A stretch of 64,000 nt of DNA from positions 124,001-188,000 of the forward strand of contig JAGIBL010000004.1 in assembly GCA_017744365.1 (NCBI GenBank). The letters are read 5' to 3'. This stretch comes from Nocardioidaceae bacterium. GTDB taxonomy: Bacteria > Actinomycetota > Actinomycetes > Propionibacteriales > Nocardioidaceae. Below are positions 25,560 to 34,602 of the stretch, one piece after another (position 1 is the first letter of the stretch; every line of letters starts with the position of its first letter). The translations under genes were made by a program, and so were the position numbers. The notes beneath the pieces are model-generated. The model was not told the DNA's origin and ran no database searches. It worked only from the letters and a program-made list of their open reading frames with translations.

Positions 25560-27806
25560 ATGGGGAACGAGACGCCGGTCATCCTGCTCGGCAACAACGC
25601 GGTCTTCGCGCGCGACATCGCCGCGACCAAGCTGATCCGGCCCGACCTCGGCGAGCTGCTCTCGGCGATCAAGCCGCAGACCGGCGAGGACCGCAGCGCG
25701 ATGACGGTCCCGATCTCGCCGTCGGAGACGCCCGACGACCGGATGGTCTACGAGGCCCCGAACGATCCGGCCACCCGCTTCTACCTGCCCTCGTACCGGG
25801 TCGCGACCGTGCGCTCGGGCGCCGGGGAGGAGTTCCGGGTCCGGTTCAGCAAGGGCGCCGCCGGCGCGACCCTCGAGATCGTCCTGGAGCCCTACGCGAC
25901 GCCCGAGGCGCTCCAGGCAGCCCCGGACGCGACCCCGCTGCCGCACACGGTCAGCGCGGTGCTGAACTTCGAGCCGGCCGAGCTTGCCGGCGTACGACGT
26001 GAGCTGGCGTTCACCGAGGTGCAGCAGGTCGAGGGCGGCACCCGGATCGCGCTCACGGTCACCGCGGCCACCGAGATCAGCGACCTGTTCTGGGCGCTGA
26101 CCCGCCCGGAGAACCGGGCTCGCCTGGTGGTCCGGCGGCTGATCGACGTGGCGCTGCCGATGACGGTCACCCGCGAGCGGCCGAAGCCCGGCCGGATCGA
26201 CGTCATCGAGGTGCCGTTCGAGCCGTTGAAGATGGACCCGGTCATCAAGGTCGACCCGCGGATCCTCAAGTTCGAGCCGGTCGAGAAGCCGGACCCGCTG
26301 AACGACCCCGACCCGGTGCTGATCCGGGACATGGTGGTCAAGCCCGAGGTCGCGACACCAGTCTTCGCTCGCCGTACCGGGATGCTCGGCCTGGGCGGCC
26401 GGTTGCGCGACCTGACCAGGATCGGCCGGGTCACCGAAGGCATCGACCTCTCCACCTTGCCCGCCACCAAGCCGGGCACGCCGCCGCCCGCGGGCCCGGG
26501 CGACGAGGTCGAGACGGTGGTGCTCTACCGCCGTACGACGCGCTCGGTCGAGGTGGTGCCGGCGCCGCAGCCGTTCGTGTTCTCGCCCGAGCTGCACGCC
26601 AACGTCTTCTCCGGCGTCACCGCCACCGGCGACCCCGGCGCGCTCGTGCTCGACCAGATCGAGTTCGGCGGCTCCTTCCACTCCTACTACCGCAGCTCGG
26701 CGCGGCCCGAGGTGGCCTACTACCTCCCGGACGCGTTCAAGCTGGCCCGGCTGCCGGAGCGGCCGCGGGCGCCGTTCATGTCGGTGCAGTTCGACTCCTC
26801 CGACGGCACCGTCGAGCACACCACGGCGACCGTCGTGCTCGCCGCCGCGGCCTGGGTGGACCCGGCCCGGCTCGCGGACGCGGCCACCAAGATCGCCGCG
26901 AAGGCCAGCCCGGGCGACCCGCACGCGACCGTGGACCTGCAGCCGCTGGTCGCGGACAGCTCCCGGCTGACCCTGCGGCTGGCGCTGCCCGGCGGCGACG
27001 CCCAGGAGATGCCCGGCGCGGTCATCGACCTGCGCACCGTCCTGCGCGTCGGCTTCGAGGTCCCGCTCGGCCGGTTCCAGCGGCTCTTCGACGCGCTCCA
27101 GGGCGGCGGCGCGGCGATGCTCGGCGGCGAGGTCGAGGTCCGCCTCGACCACCCGGACCGTCCAGCGGAGAAGGTGCCCTTCCAGGCCCGCTTCGACGAT
27201 CTGGCCGGCAACGCGGTCGACCTGACCCTGGCCGCCCGGGCCGGCGGCGACGGCTTCGACGCGGTGCTGCTCAACGCGGCCGAGAGCCCGCTCCGGGTCG
27301 ACGCGGTGCGCGCCTCGGTGGCCGGCACCCCGGTCGCTGTCGAAGGCGTGCCGGCCGCGGACGCGCCGCCGCTGGCGCCGGGTGCCTCGGTCGCGCTGCA
27401 CCTCGGCGGTGCCGGGCGACCCGACGTCGAGGCCGACATCACCGTGCTGCCCGACAAGGACGCGATCTGGGACGCGATCTGCGACGAGACCACCTCGTTC
27501 CTGCAGCGCGAGATCTCGGTGCGCACGCCGGCGGTCATGTTCGACCCGGCCCAGGGCATCCTCGCCATTGCCGTGGAGATCGGCGCCCCCACCGGCGGGC
27601 TCACCTCGACGGTGACCCTCGAGGCCACCACGACCGAGGCGAAGGCGACCGTGCCGCTGCCGTTCGGCGACGTGGTGCTGCGCCGCGAGGACGCCGGCGG
27701 CTACCGCTACCGGGTCACCGCCGTGCGCGCCGACCGGCAGACCGTCTCGGACTGGAAGAGCGGCACCAGCGCGGTGCTGTTCGTGGTGACCGGGGACGTG
27801 GCATGA
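25560..27806 (+). CDS. Unrecognised 748-aa beta-rich protein, first gene of the six-paralog locus
   Basis: 748 aa from the ATG at 25560, preceded by GAGGTGG. I recognise no family. No signal peptide or membrane helix is visible. It contains two copies of the theme seen in the five following genes. One is PATRFYLPSYRVATV...EEFRVRFSKGA near residues 70-110. The other is EVAYYLPDAFKLARLPERP followed by FMSVQFDS near 385-420, matching the YLP-xxx-RLA pattern of the 752-aa protein at 34603. A later stretch (GFEVPLGRFQRLFDALQGG, ~505-520) resembles the second domain of the paralogs. A Pro/charged segment with repeated DPxxxKVDPRILKFEPVEKP lies near 225-265. The stop overlaps the next start (ATGA). 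Confidence 0.75.
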   Translation: MGNETPVILLGNNAVFARDIAATKLIRPDLGELLSAIKPQTGEDRSAMTVPISPSETPDDRMVYEAPNDPATRFYLPSYRVATVRSGAGEEFRVRFSKGAAGATLEIVLEPYATPEALQAAPDATPLPHTVSAVLNFEPAELAGVRRELAFTEVQQVEGGTRIALTVTAATEISDLFWALTRPENRARLVVRRLIDVALPMTVTRERPKPGRIDVIEVPFEPLKMDPVIKVDPRILKFEPVEKPDPLNDPDPVLIRDMVVKPEVATPVFARRTGMLGLGGRLRDLTRIGRVTEGIDLSTLPATKPGTPPPAGPGDEVETVVLYRRTTRSVEVVPAPQPFVFSPELHANVFSGVTATGDPGALVLDQIEFGGSFHSYYRSSARPEVAYYLPDAFKLARLPERPRAPFMSVQFDSSDGTVEHTTATVVLAAAAWVDPARLADAATKIAAKASPGDPHATVDLQPLVADSSRLTLRLALPGGDAQEMPGAVIDLRTVLRVGFEVPLGRFQRLFDALQGGGAAMLGGEVEVRLDHPDRPAEKVPFQARFDDLAGNAVDLTLAARAGGDGFDAVLLNAAESPLRVDAVRASVAGTPVAVEGVPAADAPPLAPGASVALHLGGAGRPDVEADITVLPDKDAIWDAICDETTSFLQREISVRTPAVMFDPAQGILAIAVEIGAPTGGLTSTVTLEATTTEAKATVPLPFGDVVLRREDAGGYRYRVTAVRADRQTVSDWKSGTSAVLFVVTGDVA

Positions 27807-29527
27807 GCCTGCGCGGACTGCCCGACCTCGGTGCTCCGGTCTTCCTGGACGGCGCCCTCGCCGGCTACGCCGGGTTCGAGGACCCGGCGCTGGTGCTGGT
27901 GCCACCGCGACGGCTCCGGCTGGCCCGGCGCGAGGACGGCCGGTACGCGTTCACGATGGAGCGGTTCCGGCCGCGCAACGCGGTCTGGCCCGCGCCGTAC
28001 GGCGTCGTCACCCTGGGCGTGGAGGCGGAGCGTCCCGAGGACGAGGTGCTCGCCGCGGCCCGGGCGGCCGACCCGAACGCCCGGGTGGTGCCGGCGACCC
28101 TGGCCACCGGCACGCTGAGGCTGGCCGGGATGACCCACGCCGCCGACCTGGCCTGGGACGGCATCGGCACCTGCACCTGGAGCGAGCGGCTCACGCCCGA
28201 GGAGATCACCACCCTGCGCGGCGCCGTGCAGGGAGCCTTCCCCGAGATCAGGGCCGACGCCGTCGTCGAGGTGATGGGCGTCCCGGCCCGGCACGACGCG
28301 CGCGTGACGCTCGACCCGCAGGCGCTGTCCACCGCGCTGATCGCACTGCACACCGCACGCGGGCGGGACCTCGCCCGCGCCGACGTGCTCGGGTGGCTGC
28401 GCACCGAGGTGGTCCCCGGCGTCGGCGCGGGCGTCCTGGTCGAGGTCAGGGCGGCTGGGACGCCGCCGGCCGAGGAACAGCTCGCCGAGGCGCTGGCCGA
28501 CCGGATCCGCTCGCGCTGGCGCGGCTGGGTTCCGCCGGTTGCGGAGGCGCCGGGACGCTGGACCTGGGACCTGGCCGAGCCGACCGTGACCTGGCGCGAG
28601 CACCTGCTCACGCTGCCGCTCTTCGACGCGTTCATCGAGATCGCCGCGCACCTGGACGAGCACGAGCCACCCGGCGTCGACCTCGAGCCGGTACCCACCG
28701 GCTGGCGGACCGTCACCGTGCTGGCCAACCTGCCCGGCGACCAGTCCGGCCTGGCCGGCGCCGGCGTGGACATCACCGCGCCGCCGCGACCGCCGGCCCG
28801 GCCGCAGGCGGTCACCGCGACCGTCGAGCTCGCCGCGGACCGGCCGACCGGCACCGCCACCCTGCGGCTCGCGCCCGGCGAGGAGCCCGACTTCGTCCGG
28901 CAGACCTGGGTGGTCGTCGCGGACAGCCAGGGGGTCCGCGAGGTGCGTGGCGCCGAGGTGCCGGTGCACGGCGAGCGGTTCACGCTGCGGCCGGTCGACT
29001 TCCCGCTGCGCTACCTGCGCGTGGACGCCGAGCAGGCGCTGCTCGACCTCGCCAGCGTCCGCCTCGGCCTGCGCCGCACCGACGGCAAGCCCTTCCTCGG
29101 CCAGGACGAGTTCACCGTCGAGCGCCCGCGCGCCGACCTGCCGCTCCCGGCCGACGCGGACGTCGAGGCGCGGGTTCGGATCACCTCCCCGGCCGACGCG
29201 AGCCTCGACCTCGGCCCGTTCGCCACCACGGACCCGCTCTGGCTCGGCCGGCACCTGCTGCCCAGCTGGGGACCGCACGGGATCCAGGTCGGCGGCGGCC
29301 ACGGCGACCTGGTCGCGGTGGCGCTGCGTCCGGAGACCAGCGACGGCGACGGCGAGATCGTCACCCTCACCCGGGCACACCCGGTGCGTACCTGGACCTG
29401 GTTCGCCGACGACCCGTTCCGCGGCGGCTACCAGTTCCGGATCGTGCCCGCCGGTACCGCGCCCGGGCCGTGGTCCGCGGTCCGCCGGTACGACGAGCAG
29501 CTCGACGTCACGGAGGTCCCGGCATGA
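27803..29527 (+). CDS. Unrecognised 574-aa beta-rich protein, second gene of the six-paralog locus
   Basis: 574 aa, ATGA overlap with the gene before and after. No signal peptide, membrane helix or known motif. Near the N-terminus LVPPRRLRLARREDGRYAFT, MERFRP and GVVTLGVEAE follow the same order as the first domain of the genes at 32285 and 34603. The stretch SERLTPEEITTLRGAVQG, followed by VVEVMGVPARHDARVTLDP, corresponds to their second domain (LSxEGAxxLxxA ... VxVxxD). The C-terminal half has beta-sandwich-like strands ending in TWTWFADDPFRGGYQFRI, close to the DDPF/YRYRI signature of the repeat modules. Family relationship is inferred by eye. Confidence 0.72.
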   Translation: MSLRGLPDLGAPVFLDGALAGYAGFEDPALVLVPPRRLRLARREDGRYAFTMERFRPRNAVWPAPYGVVTLGVEAERPEDEVLAAARAADPNARVVPATLATGTLRLAGMTHAADLAWDGIGTCTWSERLTPEEITTLRGAVQGAFPEIRADAVVEVMGVPARHDARVTLDPQALSTALIALHTARGRDLARADVLGWLRTEVVPGVGAGVLVEVRAAGTPPAEEQLAEALADRIRSRWRGWVPPVAEAPGRWTWDLAEPTVTWREHLLTLPLFDAFIEIAAHLDEHEPPGVDLEPVPTGWRTVTVLANLPGDQSGLAGAGVDITAPPRPPARPQAVTATVELAADRPTGTATLRLAPGEEPDFVRQTWVVVADSQGVREVRGAEVPVHGERFTLRPVDFPLRYLRVDAEQALLDLASVRLGLRRTDGKPFLGQDEFTVERPRADLPLPADADVEARVRITSPADASLDLGPFATTDPLWLGRHLLPSWGPHGIQVGGGHGDLVAVALRPETSDGDGEIVTLTRAHPVRTWTWFADDPFRGGYQFRIVPAGTAPGPWSAVRRYDEQLDVTEVPA

Positions 29528-30093
29528 GTACGACCGCCCACCAGGCCCGCTCCCTGCCCGACGGCGCCTATGTCGTCGGCGGCCCCGCCGGGGTCGTCGC
29601 CGTACCGGGGAGGCCGCAGCCGGAGCACGCCGACGCGCCCGCGCTGCAGATCGTCTCGCTCGGTGCGACCGCGATCGTGCAGGCCGGGTTCTGCTGGCCG
29701 GTGCCCGAGAAGCCGGCCCGGCTGGCCCTGAAGGCCGCGCCCGCGGCGCCGTTGCAGAGCGCGGTCACCGACGTGCCCGAGGTCGACCTGGTGCTGCACG
29801 AGCCGGGCGGGCCACGGGTGCTCGCCACCACGACCACGTCCGGCTACCCGCCGTACACCGCGTTGCTCTCGGTCACCGTCGACAGCGCCACCGCCGCCAC
29901 CCTGCAGCGGGCCCTGGACGGAGAGCCCGGCCTGGTCAGCGTGGTCTACCGCGCGCACGCGGACGGGCTGCCGCTCGAGCCCGGTGCCCAACAGCAGTCG
30001 GCCGCCCGTGGGGTGGCCATCGGACAGGACCGCACGGTCACCGCCATCGCCGACGTGTCCGGCTGGGCACGTCACGACAACGAACAGGAATGA
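29524..30093 (+). CDS. Unrecognised 189-aa protein, short paralog in the six-gene set
   Basis: 189 aa with ATGA overlap to the preceding gene and 4 bp to the next. No membrane segment. YTALLSVTVDSATAATLQRA, followed by VSVVYRAHADGLPLEPG, matches the second domain of the larger neighbours (AAFSVQLTQEGVTTLEKAM, IIYSLDYLGLRPAY), so it appears to be a minimal version lacking the C-terminal beta repeats. Its compactness makes it the best minimal unit of the family. Function unknown. Confidence 0.7.
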   Translation: MSTTAHQARSLPDGAYVVGGPAGVVAVPGRPQPEHADAPALQIVSLGATAIVQAGFCWPVPEKPARLALKAAPAAPLQSAVTDVPEVDLVLHEPGGPRVLATTTTSGYPPYTALLSVTVDSATAATLQRALDGEPGLVSVVYRAHADGLPLEPGAQQQSAARGVAIGQDRTVTAIADVSGWARHDNEQE

Positions 30094-30097
30094 AGCC

Positions 30098-32275
30098 ATG
30101 CTCAAGTGGGACGCACCCGAACTGGTCAACGGCATCACGACGTACTGGGACGACACCGACATCGCGACCGCCTACCTGCTGCCGAAGACGGCCAGGTTCC
30201 GCCTCGACGACGAGGGCAACCCGGTCTTCAAGTTCATGAAGTACAAGTTCCCGATCGACCGCGCCGACGGGAAGAAGGGCGGCGGCTTCCTGGTCTGCGA
30301 CGTCGCCTTCGGCGTCACCAAGGAGGACCAGGACGCGCTGCGCGACCCGCTGCAGGAGCGGGTCAACGAGCGCTGGCGCCAGGCCGGTCACGCCGACGCC
30401 GCGCCGGCCGTCCGGTTCGGCGAGCTCAGCTACCTGCGCGGCACCGCGTCGGTGACGATCCTCGACTCCGGCGGCGCCCTGGTCGAGAAGGTGCACAACC
30501 CGGCCAGCCCGTCGCTGTACGGCGACATGATCCTGCCGATCACGGTCGAGCTCTCCCCGGAGGGCGCCACCCTGCTGGAGTCCGCGCTGCAGGCCAAGGG
30601 CGGCATCGTGCAGGTGTCGTACGACATCTGGACGCCGGTCAAGCTGCCGCCGCTGACCGCGCACGTGTGGTTCAACGCCTCGAAGTTCTCCTTCTTCCAC
30701 CAGCACATCGACGTGGAGGAGAACTTCTGCGCCGAGGACGACTACACCGAGTCGATCACCGACCTGATCGTGCAGAGCGACGCGGGCGGCGTGAAGATCG
30801 ACCCCGGCACCGTCACCGACCAGAAGGTCATCTCGGCGGTCACCGACTGGGCCTGGTCCGCGCTGGCCGACGCCACCACCCGGATGGTGCTCGGCGACGT
30901 GCCGGTGCAGAACCCGGAGGAGATCCGCAAGCTCTACACCGAGCAGGACTTCGAGAACATCGACATGACGGTGATGACCACCCGGCTGGTCAACTTCGAC
31001 CGCACCTTCACCCAGGACCAGGTGATGGAGTGGAACCCGCAGCCGCGCGGCACCATCCCCAACATCACCTCGATGAAGGGCCCGGACGGCGAGCCCTACA
31101 AGTGGGCGGACTTCGCCACCACCGTCGACCTCGACGACCCGTTCTTCCGGACGATGACCGTCAAGACCCGGGTCAACGCGGACTTCGAGAAGCTGCCGCT
31201 GCACAGCGTCGAGGTGAAGATCGAGTACGACAACGCCGGCGACAAGAAGGTCGAGGAGTACCCGCTCACCAACGCCAACGACGTCGGCACGTTCACCTCG
31301 TTCGTCGCCAACAACAACCGGCGCTACACCTACACCTACCAGGTCAACTACAAGGGCGAGGCGCAGGCGTTCACCTCCGAGCCGAAGGTCGCCAACGACC
31401 CCTCGCTCATCATCAACGTCGGCGACATCGGCATCCTGGACGTCGACATCAAGCCGGGCGACCTCAACTTCGACCAGGTCAAGAGCGCTCAGGTGAGCCT
31501 CTGGTACGAGGACAACGGGCTGCCCCGGCTGGAGACCTCGGTGACCCTCGACAAGGACCACACCGAGGCCACCTGGACCAAGGTGATCTTCCAGCCGCGG
31601 CGGCAGCCGGTGCACTACCAGGTCAAGTACTTCATGACCGACGGCCGCGAGTTCGAGGGCGGCGAGCGGACCACGGCCTCGACCGAGCTGCGGATCAACG
31701 ACCCGTTCGGCTCCACCCGGACCGTGCAGGTGCGGGGCTTCGGCCTCAACGACGACCACATCGACGCGATCTTCGTGGACCTCTCGTACGTCGACACCGT
31801 CAACGACTTCACCCAGACCAGGTCGATCACGCTGACCAAGGAGTCCTCGTTCGAGGACTGGGTGTTCCCGGCGATCCTGGCCGACGGCGGCACGCTGACG
31901 TACTCGGGGAACATCCGGTTCGCCGACGGCACCGTGGAGGCGATCCCGACCACGCCGGTCGAGGGCACCACCGTGATGGTCGGCGACGTCGTGCTGACCC
32001 AGCCGATCGCGGTGATGGCCGACCTGGTCGACTTCGCCACCACCAAGCTGGTGAAGGTCTCGCTGCACCACGTCGAGGACAAGCTCGACGAGACCGAGGA
32101 CCTGGTCTTCAAGGACGGCGCCCCGACCACCGGGGTCTGGGCGATGCCGTTCAAGGACAAGACCAAGAAGTCGTACTCGTGGAAGGCGACCTACTTCAAG
32201 GCCGACGGCAGCAACGCCACCGTCGAGGGCCACGACGTCACCGACGAGACGCTGGTCCTGCCGGCGCACGCGTGA
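30098..32275 (+). CDS. Unrecognised 725-aa modular beta protein, paralog of the next two genes
   Basis: 725 aa. Domain 1 (~1-110) contains TAYLLPKTARFRLDDEG and GGGFLVCDVAF. Domain 2 (~130-310) has SPSLYGDMILPITVELSPEG and LPPLTAHVWFN. After MEWNPQPRG a VDLDDPFFRTMTV segment leads into about four modules of ~95-105 residues. Each runs V-x-V, an xVxLxY strand, a W, then YxYxVxYxxxDG and often DPF. There is no signal peptide and no Cys-rich or catalytic motif. The modules look like beta-sandwich (Ig/FnIII-like) domains, by pattern only. Composition is Asp- and Lys-rich. Confidence 0.78.
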   Translation: MLKWDAPELVNGITTYWDDTDIATAYLLPKTARFRLDDEGNPVFKFMKYKFPIDRADGKKGGGFLVCDVAFGVTKEDQDALRDPLQERVNERWRQAGHADAAPAVRFGELSYLRGTASVTILDSGGALVEKVHNPASPSLYGDMILPITVELSPEGATLLESALQAKGGIVQVSYDIWTPVKLPPLTAHVWFNASKFSFFHQHIDVEENFCAEDDYTESITDLIVQSDAGGVKIDPGTVTDQKVISAVTDWAWSALADATTRMVLGDVPVQNPEEIRKLYTEQDFENIDMTVMTTRLVNFDRTFTQDQVMEWNPQPRGTIPNITSMKGPDGEPYKWADFATTVDLDDPFFRTMTVKTRVNADFEKLPLHSVEVKIEYDNAGDKKVEEYPLTNANDVGTFTSFVANNNRRYTYTYQVNYKGEAQAFTSEPKVANDPSLIINVGDIGILDVDIKPGDLNFDQVKSAQVSLWYEDNGLPRLETSVTLDKDHTEATWTKVIFQPRRQPVHYQVKYFMTDGREFEGGERTTASTELRINDPFGSTRTVQVRGFGLNDDHIDAIFVDLSYVDTVNDFTQTRSITLTKESSFEDWVFPAILADGGTLTYSGNIRFADGTVEAIPTTPVEGTTVMVGDVVLTQPIAVMADLVDFATTKLVKVSLHHVEDKLDETEDLVFKDGAPTTGVWAMPFKDKTKKSYSWKATYFKADGSNATVEGHDVTDETLVLPAHA

Positions 32276-32284
32276 GGACCGGTC

Positions 32285-34585
32285 ATGCTCTATCTCGAAG
32301 CTCCGTTCCACGTGATCGAGGGGGTCGCGGTCTTCCGCGACCACGCCGATCCGCAGCAGTGGTACGCGATGCCCGGCGCGCCGCGGCTGGTCACGGTCAA
32401 GGAGACCGTCGCCGGCCAGGAGGTCGAGGTCCCGCAGCTGTCGCTCATCAAGTTCAAGGGCAACGCCGGTACCGGCGGCTTCCTGAACTTCGACGTCGAC
32501 CTGGCGCTGCCCGACGAGCTGCGCGACGACGTACGGACTGAGATCAAGCGGCTCGAGCACCTGCCGGACCTGCCGCGGCTGGCGGACCTGCAGGTGGTCG
32601 ACGGCACCGTCCGGATGATGCTCTTCGACAAGGAGAGCCCGCTGCCCGCGCCGGCCGGCGGGGGAGGCGGCCAGCCTGCTCCGGCGCCGAAGCCCGAGGA
32701 GGAGCTGCTCCAGTTCGTGCTCAAGCTCAGCCACGCCGCCAAGCCCGCCCTGTACGGCAGCCAGCGGGCCGCGTTCTCGGTGCAGCTGACCCAGGAGGGC
32801 GTGACCACGCTGGAGAAGGCGATGGCCGGCGAGCTGTCCCCGATCGGGATCATCTACTCGCTGGACTACCTCGGCCTGCGCCCGGCGTACCACGTCCAGG
32901 TGCACGTGGACTGGGAGCGGGTGCAGAAGCACATCGACGAGCACGAGGAGTTCAACGTCCCGCTGTTCTACTCCTCGACCGTCGACAAGGTGCTCGACGA
33001 GCTGGAGGACAAGCGGATCATCCAGATCACCGCGGACACCTTCGTCGAGGAGGAGGACGGCAGCCCGGTGATCGCCCGCCGCGACCAGGCGATGGACGAG
33101 GTCCGGGACATGATCACCGACGCGTTCTTCGAGCCGTCGCTGGACCCGGTCGACCGCGGCGCCGGCGCCGCCGGTGCGGTGCAGACCTTCGGGCGGGTGC
33201 TGCGCGCGATCGGCAGCGGCGGGATGTCGGAGTTCAACGCGTTCAGCCGGCGCAAGGTCGACCTGACCCGGATCGACAAGAAGCGGCTGGACGTCTCGAT
33301 GAGCGAGCGCACCACCGTACGACGGACGATCTACCCGCAGGGGCACCTGTCGGGGCTGTTCCGGGTGCTGCGCGACGCGGGCCTGGACATGAGCCGGTTC
33401 GTCACCGAGGTGGACCTGGACGACCCCTGGTTCGAGCGCCGCAACGTCGAGCTGGTCTCGCGCGCCGAGTGGGTGCGCGACGGGATCCGCTCGGTCGACG
33501 TGGACCTGGACTACCGCGGCAAGGAGACCAGCAAGCTGCTGGACAAGGACACCGTCAAGGAGACGATGTCGTGGTCCAGCGTGCTCGAGAACGGCGGCAT
33601 GGTCCGCGACGTCGAGGTCGGCTACACGGTCAACTTCGCCGACGTGGATGCCGGCGAGCGGCCGCGCTCGCTGACCTCGAAGGCCAGCATCGAGAAGGGC
33701 GACCGGATCGAGATCGACCCGCGCGAGCTCTACTCGCTGGTGCCGGTCCCGGTGGTGGCACTGAGCTTCCCGTGGGAGCGGTACCCCGACGTCGAGGTCG
33801 AGGTCGCGTACGACGACCCCGGCAACGGCATCGCGCAGTCCGACGTGGTCGTCCTCGGCAAGGACAAGACCGACGACACCTGGTCGATGTTCGTGGTCGA
33901 CCCGGAGCTGGACACCTTCCGCTACCGGATCACCTACCGGGCCGCCGACCAGCGCGACGTCGTCGGGGACTGGGTGAGCACCGACGGCGAGCGGATCATC
34001 GTGCGCGACCCGTTCCCGTCCGGCCGCATCCTCGAGGTGGTCCCGGCGGTCGACTGGACCGAGGTGCTGCGGGTCTTCGTCGACGTCTCCTACACCGACG
34101 CCGAGCACGGCCTGCACGCCGAGGACTCCTTCGAGTTCACCGAGAGCCAGGCCACCACCCAGACCTTCGCGGTGGCGCTGGCGGACCCGGCCCGGCGCGT
34201 CGTCGACTACCGGGTCACGGTGATGAAGAAGAACGGCGAGACCGTCGTCGGGCCGCCGAGCTCCACCCAGGAGCGCCGGGTGATCGTCCGCGCCGACGTG
34301 GCCGGCCACCGGGTGGTCACGGTGCGCACCGACGGCGGCGACTTCGCCGCGCACAAGATCCGCAAGATGACGGTCAAGCTGCACTACGACGACCCGGTCA
34401 CCAAGGTCGACGACGAGCGCACCCTGACCTCCGCCGCCGACGTGGCCGTCTTCGAGTTCGACTTCGTCGCCGGCGGCCCCGACCACTTCGACTACGAGGT
34501 GGTCACCGAGTTCACCAACAACCTGACCAAGACCCGGACCGGGGAAGGACGCGAGTCCACGCTCGTCGTCCCGGTCCAGGGCTGA
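32285..34585 (+). CDS. Unrecognised 766-aa modular beta protein, paralog of 30098 and 34603
   Basis: 766 aa. Domain 1: VIEGVAVFRDHADPQQWYAM, then LIKFKG and GGFLNFDVDL. A Gly/Pro linker (~120-140) follows. Domain 2: KPALYGSQRAAFSVQLTQEG ... LGLRPAYHVQVHVDW. Then RRTIYPQG and FVTEVDLDDPWFERRNVELV open about four ~95-residue modules, each with xVxVxVxYxD, a YRITY/YRVTV strand and a terminal DPFPSG-type turn. The first domain is nearly collinear with that of the 752-aa gene (HADP ... LP ... GGGF). No signal peptide or membrane helix. It starts 9 bp after the preceding stop. Confidence 0.78.
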   Translation: MLYLEAPFHVIEGVAVFRDHADPQQWYAMPGAPRLVTVKETVAGQEVEVPQLSLIKFKGNAGTGGFLNFDVDLALPDELRDDVRTEIKRLEHLPDLPRLADLQVVDGTVRMMLFDKESPLPAPAGGGGGQPAPAPKPEEELLQFVLKLSHAAKPALYGSQRAAFSVQLTQEGVTTLEKAMAGELSPIGIIYSLDYLGLRPAYHVQVHVDWERVQKHIDEHEEFNVPLFYSSTVDKVLDELEDKRIIQITADTFVEEEDGSPVIARRDQAMDEVRDMITDAFFEPSLDPVDRGAGAAGAVQTFGRVLRAIGSGGMSEFNAFSRRKVDLTRIDKKRLDVSMSERTTVRRTIYPQGHLSGLFRVLRDAGLDMSRFVTEVDLDDPWFERRNVELVSRAEWVRDGIRSVDVDLDYRGKETSKLLDKDTVKETMSWSSVLENGGMVRDVEVGYTVNFADVDAGERPRSLTSKASIEKGDRIEIDPRELYSLVPVPVVALSFPWERYPDVEVEVAYDDPGNGIAQSDVVVLGKDKTDDTWSMFVVDPELDTFRYRITYRAADQRDVVGDWVSTDGERIIVRDPFPSGRILEVVPAVDWTEVLRVFVDVSYTDAEHGLHAEDSFEFTESQATTQTFAVALADPARRVVDYRVTVMKKNGETVVGPPSSTQERRVIVRADVAGHRVVTVRTDGGDFAAHKIRKMTVKLHYDDPVTKVDDERTLTSAADVAVFEFDFVAGGPDHFDYEVVTEFTNNLTKTRTGEGRESTLVVPVQG

Positions 34586-34602
34586 CGCTCGAAGGAGGAG
34601 CC

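Noticed and set aside
30038-34486. A 1482-codon open frame on the minus strand across the modular-protein genes.
   Set aside because: It runs antisense to three well-supported genes with overlaps and ribosome sites. Its composition (His/Val/Gly/Asp-rich, low complexity) is that expected of a mirrored high-GC coding strand.
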